Part shown: positions 1 through 4,604 of the stretch, piece after piece
Layout: every line of letters starts with the position of its first letter
How positions within the stretch are numbered: position 1 is the first letter of the stretch
NCBI GenBank assembly: GCA_025457785.1
Contig: JALOTS010000194.1
Location: 1-5,057 of the forward strand
Reading direction: 5' to 3'
DNA from: Pontiellaceae bacterium
Lineage (GTDB): Bacteria; Verrucomicrobiota; Kiritimatiellia; Kiritimatiellales; Tichowtungiaceae
Length of the DNA stretch: 5,057 nt
The notes under the pieces: model-generated
The model's input: the letters and a program-made list of their open reading frames with translations, nothing else
Database searches by the model: none
What the model was told of the DNA's origin: nothing
Made by a program: the position numbers and the translations under genes

Positions 1-383
1 GAGGTGAATAATTGCACGGTATAACCGGAGGCGGCCAGTACACCGTCATCGCACCAAATTTCGTAGGTGATATTCAGGCGCGCCGCTTCGGTCCAGACCA
101 GTGCGGCGGTAACCGTGAAAAGCTGATCGAGGCGAAGCGAATGGTGATAATCGACATGAAACTGCACCACTGGCGCACGCAGGCCGGCTTCGAAGAACGC
201 CTCGTAGGTCAGCCCGCATTCACGGCGCAGCTCGGTCGAGGCTTCCTCGAACAGAACGGCGTAATGGCCGTGCCACATCACCGCCATCGCGTCCACCTCG
301 CCAAAGCGGGCGCGACGGCGAATGGAACAGCTCCACGGAGCCGGATCACCGGGTTCCTGTTTAAAATAAGATTTTCTACGCAC
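1..383 (-). CDS. YbgC/FadM-like acyl-CoA thioesterase (4HBT hotdog fold), 3' end cut by window edge
   Basis: This is a hotdog-fold thioesterase expected to hydrolyse acyl- or aroyl-CoA (or acyl-ACP) thioesters in the cytoplasm. 127 codons are visible and the frame stays open at the left edge. The family signature lies at residues 24-51: an Arg-rich strand, then VDAMAVMWHGHY and LFEEASTE. In YbgC the catalytic Asp and His are 7 residues apart, and here D31 and H38 keep that spacing. Residues 73-110 (VQFHVDYHHSLRLDQ onward) match the later beta strands of the fold. I chose the GTG at 383 because an in-frame stop lies just upstream, a GAAGG box sits 6 nt before it, and it gives a full N-terminus. 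An internal Met at residue 33 would lose the catalytic Asp. The GTG overlaps the end of the FabZ-like gene by 8 bp, which suggests translational coupling. The substrate cannot be told from the sequence. Confidence 0.87.
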   Translation of the reverse strand, partial: MRRKSYFKQEPGDPAPWSCSIRRRARFGEVDAMAVMWHGHYAVLFEEASTELRRECGLTYEAFFEAGLRAPVVQFHVDYHHSLRLDQLFTVTAALVWTEAARLNITYEIWCDDGVLAASGYTVQLFT

Positions 384-723
384 AAAGCACCTTCAGTTTA
401 ATTTCCGCCACCCGCCCTGCCCCGCCGGAAACCGTCGCTTTCAACACGCCGCCGGTCAATGTGCAGCTCATTTGAACCGGGCAGTCCGGAAGCACCGCTG
501 AAAAAAACCTGGCTGAAACCACTTCCTGCAAAACCGGCGGTTTGACACACAAGGACTCTGCCAGCACCAGCGCAGCCTGTACAAGACAGATTCCCGGCAA
601 AACCGGCCGGCCCGGAAAATGGCCCTGAAATCCCGCAAAATGTTTACTGAAACAGAAAGTTCCTTCAACCGATTCCGCCGTTTGCGAGGTCACCGTCATC
701 TGCTTTTTAATTTCATCTCTCAT
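376..723 (-). CDS. FabZ/ApeI-like hotdog protein (3-hydroxyacyl-ACP dehydratase family) with Gln at the catalytic Glu position
   Basis: A complete protein of 115 residues, shorter than housekeeping FabZ (about 140-150) and close in size to the small dehydratases of aryl-polyene clusters. The core GHFPGRPVLPG (residues 34-44) is the FabZ signature, with the catalytic His at H35. In FabZ the partner acid is a Glu 14 residues later, and FabA has Asp at the equivalent site. Here that position is Gln49 (CLVQAALVLAES). So the fold and ACP-linked substrate class are well supported, but normal dehydration chemistry is not assured. The ATG at 723 follows a weak AAGAGA box 7 nt away; Met9 is an alternative start. 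It lies 15 bp after the EEP gene and overlaps the thioesterase gene, so it is probably co-transcribed. It could be a dehydratase with altered chemistry, an inactive partner subunit, or a related hotdog enzyme. Confidence 0.82.
   Translation of the reverse strand: MRDEIKKQMTVTSQTAESVEGTFCFSKHFAGFQGHFPGRPVLPGICLVQAALVLAESLCVKPPVLQEVVSARFFSAVLPDCPVQMSCTLTGGVLKATVSGGAGRVAEIKLKVLCA
390..394 (-). promoter_or_regulatory. Ribosome binding site deciding the GTG start of the thioesterase
   Basis: A GAAGG motif on the minus strand lies inside the last codons of the FabZ-like gene, 6 nt before the GTG at 383. It supports that non-ATG start and the 8-bp overlap between the two genes. Confidence 0.5.
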
Positions 724-738
724 AAAACAGTCTCTTTT

Positions 739-1473
739 TCAGTCAGCGGACGACACCGTGAAATCGCAGACGATCGGGAGGTGATCGGAAAACTGGACAT
801 CCGGCATCCAGCAGTGTTCGACGGTGATGGATGGAGTGTGCAGAATAAAATCGAGATGGCGTTTGGGCTTCCAGCTCGGAAAGGTCGGTGAATTCGCCGC
901 ATGAGCATTTTTCAGCCCGGTCGCCGCCTGAAACAGCCGGATTTCCTGCTCGCCCCACAGCGCATTGAAATCGCCCGCGACAATATAGGGCTTTTTGACA
1001 GTTTGAAGCAGCTCATAGAGATCGCCAAGCTGGCGGTGACGCATCCGGGAACTGAGCGCCAGATGAATCAGAAAAAAGGTGACTTCTTCCGTTTCCAGTT
1101 CGATCACCAGCCGTTTCACCCCGCGGTCAAAATAATGAAAAACCTCTTTGTGTCCGTCATCGCGGACAACAAAAGCATTCCCCTGCTGGCGTAAAACCGG
1201 AATATGCCGGGTTATAGATTTTTCGCCGTATTTCGAGCGGTACACATGATAATGCCCCAGACGGTTGGCAATCTGTTCCGCCTGATTGTTTTTACGCGTG
1301 CGGTACGAACCGGAATCCACCTCCACCAGTCCGGCCACATCGGGATTCAGCTCGTGCAGAAACCGTGAAATACGCTCCAGATTTCCGGCTGTAAACCGCA
1401 AATAGCCGCTGAGCGGAGAACGCATTTTCCCGCCGCCGGTTCCATATCGTATGTTATACAAAACAAATCTCAT
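739..1473 (-). CDS. Endonuclease/exonuclease/phosphatase (EEP) superfamily metal-dependent hydrolase
   Basis: A protein of 244 residues with the full set of EEP (DNase I/APE1/sphingomyelinase fold) motifs in order: VLYNIRYG with Asn7; GLVEVD with the metal ligand Glu51; IHLAL with His137; VAGDFNAL with Asp168 and Asn170; HLDFIL with Asp208; and the terminal SDHLPI with Asp230-His231. This is a complete active site for Mg-dependent phosphodiester or phosphomonoester cleavage. No signal peptide or membrane segment is visible, so it is probably cytoplasmic. The frame stays open up to 1548, but I start at the ATG at 1473. There a GGAG box precedes it and MRFVLYNIRYG is the usual family N-terminus. 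The extra upstream residues would come from the repeat region. It lies between murC and the hotdog genes, 15 bp from the next start. The substrate (DNA, phospholipid or small phosphate ester) cannot be decided. Confidence 0.9.
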   Translation of the reverse strand: MRFVLYNIRYGTGGGKMRSPLSGYLRFTAGNLERISRFLHELNPDVAGLVEVDSGSYRTRKNNQAEQIANRLGHYHVYRSKYGEKSITRHIPVLRQQGNAFVVRDDGHKEVFHYFDRGVKRLVIELETEEVTFFLIHLALSSRMRHRQLGDLYELLQTVKKPYIVAGDFNALWGEQEIRLFQAATGLKNAHAANSPTFPSWKPKRHLDFILHTPSITVEHCWMPDVQFSDHLPIVCDFTVSSAD

Positions 1474-1477
1474 AAAT

Positions 1478-1481
1478 CTCC
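1478..1481 (-). promoter_or_regulatory. Ribosome binding site of the EEP gene
   Basis: GGAG on the minus strand, within TTGGAGATTT directly before the ATG at 1473 (4-nt spacing from the core). It favours this start over the longer frame opening at 1548. Confidence 0.55.
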
Positions 1482-1494
1482 AAGGGGGAACGGA

Positions 1495-1534
1495 GAATGG
1501 AGTGATGGAATACCGGAGCGGCGGAAAAACGGAC
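1495..1534 (+). repeat. Degenerate 8-bp tandem repeat, array A (about 5 units)
   Basis: Reading the plus strand in steps of 8 from 1495 gives GAATGGAG, TGATGGAA, TACCGGAG, CGGCGGAA and AAACGGAC. All share (T/C)GGA at positions 4-7. The core of the clearest unit is the reverse complement of the units in array B (1552-1607), so the two arrays face each other across 17 bp. The array lies between murC and the EEP gene and does not encode either. The last two units are weak. Confidence 0.5.
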
Positions 1535-1571
1535 CATTGAAACAACAACTACTCCCATACTCCATCACTCC
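1499..1571. repeat. Imperfect inverted repeat, 20-bp arms, 33-bp loop
   Basis: Arm 1499-1518 and the reverse complement of arm 1552-1571 agree at 17 of 20 positions, including 11 perfect outer base pairs (GGAGTGATGGA with TCCATCACTCC). In minus-strand RNA two of the three mismatches become G-U pairs, leaving one G-G mismatch. The stem would form between the murC stop and the EEP ribosome binding site. No U-run follows it, so it is not a standard intrinsic terminator. It may act as a processing or pause site, or only reflect the opposed octamer arrays. Confidence 0.7.
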
Positions 1572-1607
1572 CACACTCCATCACTCCCTCACTCTCTCAC
1601 TCCTCAA
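1552..1607 (-). repeat. 8-bp tandem repeat, array B (7 units), running into the 3' end of murC
   Basis: The plus strand reads exactly in octamers: CTCCCATA, CTCCATCA, CTCCCACA, CTCCATCA, CTCCCTCA, CTCTCTCA and CTCCTCAA. The consensus is CTCCNTCA, or TGANGGAG on the coding strand of the neighbouring genes. Units 5-7 and the end of unit 4 lie inside murC and encode its last residues and stop codon (1581-1583). Most minus-strand units carry GGAG, so the tract offers several Shine-Dalgarno-like cores. Confidence 0.85.
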
Positions 1608-2939
1608 CGCTCTGCTCCATTCCGCCAATTGTTCAATATCGCCGGCACCGATAATCAGCAAAACATCGCCTTCACACAATTCACGCCGGATATCCTGCCA
1701 CGTTTCATCCATTGATGAAAAAAAAATTATCCGGTTTTTCCATTCACTGGAAAACCGGCTCAGCAAATCATCGGTAGTGCCGCCGGGCAAAGGTTTTTCG
1801 GATGCGGCATAAACCGGAAGCAGCCACAGTTTTTCCAACCCCTGGAAAGCGGGCGGAAAATCATTCATAAGCGCCCTGGTGCGCGTGTAGCGGTGCGGCT
1901 GAAAAACCCCAAGCAACCGCTTCGGTTTCAGGGTTTCCAGCGCAGTTTGAACCAGCGTGCGAATCTCAGTGGGATGATGCGCATAGTCGGAAATGATGGT
2001 GTATTTCCCTTCATGCACCCGTTCAAAACGCCGCCGGACCGGTTTGATTTTTTCCAATGCCCGGAAAATTTCGGCTTCAGTTTTCCATTGCCTGGAAACT
2101 TCCAGCGCAGCCATCGCATTCAACCGGTTATGCCTGCCCGGCAATGAAACTCGACCCGAGCCGCAATCGGGCAAGGCACGACGACTGTCCGGCAGCGCAG
2201 AGGAAGACCCGGAACCCGGAATCCCAAACTCCGAACTCGAAACTCCAAACCCATACGGAACCGCCTTCGGATTTCCGGAACAGAGCCGGGATGCGGCGGG
2301 GTCTTCGGCGCAATAAACGATCTTCTGTCTGGTGTTGGCAATAAACGTTTTAAAGCAGGCCTCAAACGCCTCAACACTGGCATGGTGTTCCATGTGATCG
2401 TATTCGATATTGGTGATGACCGCGATTTCCGGATGATAGTTAGCGATCGTTCCATCGCTTTCATCGGCTTCGACCACCATGATTTCGCCGTCACGGGCCA
2501 CACCGTCGAAGCCGGGGACTTCACCGCCGATGCAGTACCCGCAGCCGAGAATCTGGGCAATCATTGATGTCGTTGTGGTTTTCCCGTGCGTTCCGCTGAC
2601 GGCAATCATGAAGCGGTCGCGCAGCAGCGCGGGCAGCACCTCACCGCGCCGGCTGACCGGCACCGTTGCGTTCGCCACTTCCAGATGATCATCCGGCACG
2701 GCAGTGGTACGGACAATCCATTCCGCATCCTTTAAATGCGACAGATCCGGACCGATCTGAACTGAAATTCCTTTCTCGCGCAGCCAGGCCGTCTGCCGGT
2801 TTTCGATGTCGTCGCAACCGTCAACGGAGTGCCCTCGCTCTTTCAACAGCAGCGCGAGACCCGCCATGCCGATGCCGCCGATGCCGATCATGTGGATGCG
2901 GCGCGGCGTTGAAAGCAGGCTGGTTAGTTCCGGGCGCAT
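1581..2939 (-). CDS. murC: UDP-N-acetylmuramate--L-alanine ligase MurC
   Basis: MurC is a cytoplasmic, ATP-dependent ligase that adds L-Ala to UDP-MurNAc, the first amino acid of the peptidoglycan stem peptide. The protein is 452 residues, normal to slightly short for the family. Domains in order: a Rossmann-like UDP-binding start (HMIGIGGIGMAGLALLL, 16-32); the P-loop GTHGKTTTT (116-124); EADESDGT (157-164); ITNIEYDHMEHH (175-186); PGRHNRLNA (267-275); RRRFE (302-306); and the C-terminal DYAHHPTE (318-325), QPHRYTRT (347-354) and GAGDI (431-435). All key motifs are present. Two oddities stand out. Residues of about 231-262, just before PGRHN, are low-complexity and partly made of a heptamer satellite. 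The last few residues and the stop codon come from an octamer repeat. The ATG at 2939 overlaps the murG end by 16 bp, with GGAG 10 nt upstream. It is very probably co-translated with murG. Confidence 0.97.
   Translation of the reverse strand: MRPELTSLLSTPRRIHMIGIGGIGMAGLALLLKERGHSVDGCDDIENRQTAWLREKGISVQIGPDLSHLKDAEWIVRTTAVPDDHLEVANATVPVSRRGEVLPALLRDRFMIAVSGTHGKTTTTSMIAQILGCGYCIGGEVPGFDGVARDGEIMVVEADESDGTIANYHPEIAVITNIEYDHMEHHASVEAFEACFKTFIANTRQKIVYCAEDPAASRLCSGNPKAVPYGFGVSSSEFGIPGSGSSSALPDSRRALPDCGSGRVSLPGRHNRLNAMAALEVSRQWKTEAEIFRALEKIKPVRRRFERVHEGKYTIISDYAHHPTEIRTLVQTALETLKPKRLLGVFQPHRYTRTRALMNDFPPAFQGLEKLWLLPVYAASEKPLPGGTTDDLLSRFSSEWKNRIIFFSSMDETWQDIRRELCEGDVLLIIGAGDIEQLAEWSRALRSERVRE
2202..2250 (-). 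repeat. Degenerate 7-bp tandem repeat inside murC
   Basis: The minus strand from 2250 reads in heptamers: GTTTGGA, GTTTCGA, GTTCGGA, GTTTGGG, ATTCCGG, GTTCCGG and GTCTTCC. The last unit is poor. Seven is not a multiple of three, so the frame repeats every 21 bp and gives a 7-residue protein pattern: FGVSSSE then FGIPGSG. The tract keeps murC open. It falls between YGFG and PGRHN, where the family normally has ordinary beta strands, at nearly unchanged total length (34 residues against 36 in E. coli MurC as I recall it). Confidence 0.7.
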
Positions 2940-3997
2940 TCTTCCACAACTCCGGCAAGAATTTCAGCGGCATTAAGCGGAACTTTCCGGGCGGCGGAAC
3001 GCAGACGCATTTTTTCGAGCCGGGAGGGATCCAGAATCAATTCAATCAGGTATTCCTTGAGCCATTCCACCGATATTTCATCCTGCTGAATCACATCCGC
3101 CGCACCGAATTTTTCAAGTGCGCGGGCATTTGCGGTCTGATGATCACTGGCGGCATGAGGATAGGGTATCAGCAAAGCGGGCAGATTAAACACGCCGAGT
3201 TCCGCGCATGTTGACGCCCCGGAGCGGCAGATCGCCAGCGTGGCTTTTTTATACAGCGAGGTCATGTCCTGCGTAAACGCATAAACCTCCGCTTGAACAC
3301 CTGCAGCGCGATAGCGCTCTGCAATCTCTTTTTCGTCGGCGGCGCCGGTTAAATGGGTAATACGCATCCCGTACTCCTTCAGCGCACAGACCGTTTCAGA
3401 AACCAATTCATTGATGGCGTGCGCTCCGCCGCTTCCGCCCATCACGAGCAGATGGAATCCCTCCGGGCGGACAGCATCATCCGTTTTCTGGATTTCAATT
3501 CGAAGAGGCATTCCGGCGGAAACCGCATGCCGTCCCTTAAGATGATAACGGGTTTCTTCAAAGCAGATTGCTATGGCGCGCGCTTTTCCGGAAAGGAAGC
3601 GTACCGCCCTGCCCGGCACGGCATTGGCTTCATGCAGAATATAAGGAATTCCGCTGAGCCGGGCAGCCAGACACGGCCCGATGGAGGCGTAGCTTCCCAT
3701 CGCAAGAACCACATCCGGCCGGTGCCGCCACATGATAACCCGGCAGCGGATAACGGCGGACATCACACGCAGGGCAGTGAGTACCGAACGAAACGCGCCG
3801 AACTGAAAGCCCTCGGACGGAATGGTGATGATTTTCCCTTCCCAGCCTTTCACGGCGGAATCCTCAACCCCTTTACCGGCCAGCCAAAGCGTGACGTGAT
3901 GACCGTGTTCCCGTAAAACACGGGCCGTGGCGAGACCGGGAAAAATATGTCCGCCGGTTCCGCCGCAAGCGATAGCAACATGCAATTTATCTTTCAT
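2924..3997 (-). CDS. murG: UDP-N-acetylglucosamine--undecaprenyl-PP-MurNAc-pentapeptide GlcNAc transferase MurG
   Basis: MurG transfers GlcNAc from UDP-GlcNAc to lipid I to make lipid II, on the inner face of the cytoplasmic membrane. From the ATG at 3997 the protein has 357 residues, the usual GT28 length. Motifs in order: the glycine-rich loop CGGTGGHIFPG (11-21); HEANAVPGR (122-130), the family HEQN-type motif; GGSGGAHAIN (187-196), the second glycine-rich loop; RSGAST with E266 (258-266) for nucleotide binding; and PYPHAASDHQTANA (278-291). The frame extends further upstream, including an ATG at 4051 and a TTG at 4081. The family N-terminus begins at MKDKLHVAIACGGTGGH, so I chose 3997; the ribosome binding site there is weak (CGGA region). 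Its 3' end overlaps murC by 16 bp. It is the first gene of this run within the window. Confidence 0.97.
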   Translation of the reverse strand: MKDKLHVAIACGGTGGHIFPGLATARVLREHGHHVTLWLAGKGVEDSAVKGWEGKIITIPSEGFQFGAFRSVLTALRVMSAVIRCRVIMWRHRPDVVLAMGSYASIGPCLAARLSGIPYILHEANAVPGRAVRFLSGKARAIAICFEETRYHLKGRHAVSAGMPLRIEIQKTDDAVRPEGFHLLVMGGSGGAHAINELVSETVCALKEYGMRITHLTGAADEKEIAERYRAAGVQAEVYAFTQDMTSLYKKATLAICRSGASTCAELGVFNLPALLIPYPHAASDHQTANARALEKFGAADVIQQDEISVEWLKEYLIELILDPSRLEKMRLRSAARKVPLNAAEILAGVVEECARN

Positions 3998-4128
3998 AAT
4001 CAATCCGTTTACCAAGGCCGCCGAGCCGCCTTGTGTCCAGTTATTTGTCATTGGTTTCTGGGTATTTCCCCACTCGCTCAATCCTTACACACTTTCATAC
4101 CCCTATACACGCTGTTTTTTTCTCCAGA

Positions 4129-4137
4129 GGGGTCAGA
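4129..4137 (+). repeat. GGGGTCAGA, inverted partner of the CTGACCCC units
   Basis: This nonamer is the exact reverse complement of TCTGACCCC at 4382-4390 and matches 8 of 9 bases in the 4330 copy. Such GGGGTCAG/CTGACCCC ends resemble the borders of REP-type elements linked to IS200-like (RAYT) transposases. It could mark the left edge of a decayed element of about 260-275 bp that ends near 4404. No transposase remains between the motifs. Confidence 0.4.
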
Positions 4138-4329
4138 GTTCCAGAATGACTGGATAAAAAGCCGGCTTCAGATGGGGTCGGCAACAAATTTTTCAGATTA
4201 TCTTCGGCGTTTGGAGTCCGGCAGGACGGCGACTGGGACTTTTACGAGTTGAATCGAATAAGAACATTATTTTATAGAACCCCTTTTCCCTTTATTCAAC
4301 CTTTCTGTTTTTCCATTTTTTGATCCAGG

Positions 4330-4351
4330 CTGACCCCGGTCTCATGCGGGG
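4330..4351. repeat. REP-like unit 1: CTGACCCCGG with hairpin
   Basis: The unit opens with CTGACCCCGG, preceded by CCAG at 4325-4328. CCCCG (4334-4338) can pair with CGGGG (4347-4351) around an 8-nt loop. The second unit, of the same length, starts exactly 53 bp downstream. The conserved head plus hairpin is the layout of REP palindromes. Confidence 0.5.
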
Positions 4352-4382
4352 CTGTCAACTCAGAATTGTCTAATGTCCAGAT

Positions 4383-4404
4383 CTGACCCCGGCATCTGCG
4401 CCGG
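4383..4404. repeat. REP-like unit 2: CTGACCCCGG with hairpin
   Basis: It has the same decamer head as unit 1, again preceded by CCAG (4377-4380). CCGGC (4389-4393) pairs with GCCGG (4400-4404) around a 6-nt loop. The hairpin bases differ from unit 1 while pairing is kept, which fits two related but diverged palindromes. Confidence 0.5.
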
Positions 4405-4465
4405 ATATCAATTGTACCTTTCCTATTCATTTACAGTTTCATATTCCCGGCACACCGGATTTATC

Positions 4466-4500
4466 TTGGCGCGATGACCCCTTTTTTTTGGCGCGATGAC
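4466..4500 (+). repeat. 13-bp direct repeat (TTGGCGCGATGAC), 22-bp spacing
   Basis: TTGGCGCGATGAC occurs perfectly at 4466-4478 and 4488-4500, one 22-bp step apart (about two helical turns), 105 bp before the next start codon. Between them lies CCCC plus T8. CC plus A8 (4513-4522) follows and is the inverted partner of T8-GG (4482-4491). It could be a tandem regulator site or a small duplication. Confidence 0.6.
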
Positions 4501-4589
4501 ACCTCGAATACCCCAAAAAAAACTTGTGCAATGGCAGGAATTGGAATGAAGTTCAGTGCTGTGATGCCGGAGGCATTGCGGGATGAAAA

Positions 4590-4598
4590 GGAGAGGAG
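4590..4598 (+). promoter_or_regulatory. Strong double Shine-Dalgarno of the DUF1566-type gene
   Basis: GGAGAGGAG ends 6 nt before the ATG at 4605. It contains two overlapping SD cores and fixes the start clearly. Confidence 0.75.
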
Positions 4599-4604
4599 TT
4601 GCAA

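Larger units (their letters stand above)
3998..4604. other. Divergent non-coding region between murG and the DUF1566-type gene, with decayed repeat elements
   Basis: No convincing gene lies in these roughly 600 bases on either strand. The short frames present have no recognisable motifs or plausible start signals. The part at 4261-4325 is clearly AT-rich. Recognisable contents are a short GC-rich hairpin upstream of murG (CAAGGC 4013-4018 with GCCTTG 4028-4033), the GGGGTCAGA motif at 4129-4137, two CTGACCCCGG hairpin units, a palindrome AAGCCGGCTT (4159-4168), a 13-bp direct repeat, and T8/A8 tracts. Both flanking genes should have their promoters here. I could not pick out a convincing -35/-10 pair for either. 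Confidence 0.6.

Noticed and set aside
12..401. Plus-strand open frame of 129 codons opposite the thioesterase
   Set aside because: It has no recognisable motif, while the opposite strand carries a clear hotdog thioesterase with both catalytic residues and good start signals.
1474..1548. Longer N-terminus for the EEP protein (25 extra residues)
   Set aside because: The extension is read from the octamer repeats and lacks family similarity. A GGAG box and the usual family N-terminus support the ATG at 1473.
1499..1571. Intrinsic terminator after murC
   Set aside because: The stem is long but no U-run follows on the minus strand, and the loop is 33 nt. I kept it only as an inverted repeat.
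3353..3916. Plus-strand open frame of 187 codons opposite murG
   Set aside because: It lies wholly antisense to an unmistakable MurG and shows no domain signature.
4013..4033. Hairpin CAAGGC/GCCTTG upstream of murG as a riboswitch or attenuator
   Set aside because: It is only a 6-bp stem with a 9-nt loop and no other conserved structure, too little to call a regulatory RNA.
4209..4222. Two heptamer-like units (GTTTGGA, GTCCGGC) similar to the satellite in murC
   Set aside because: Only two units are present, too few to separate from chance. It is worth a glance if a genome-wide heptamer search is made.
3947..4252. Plus-strand frame spanning the murG start and the intergenic region
   Set aside because: It overlaps the conserved N-terminus of MurG and has no recognisable motif. 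The tail crosses repeat-element DNA.
4524..4552. Promoter with TTGTGC as -35
   Set aside because: No acceptable -10 box occurs 15-18 bp downstream, and the organism's promoter consensus is unknown.
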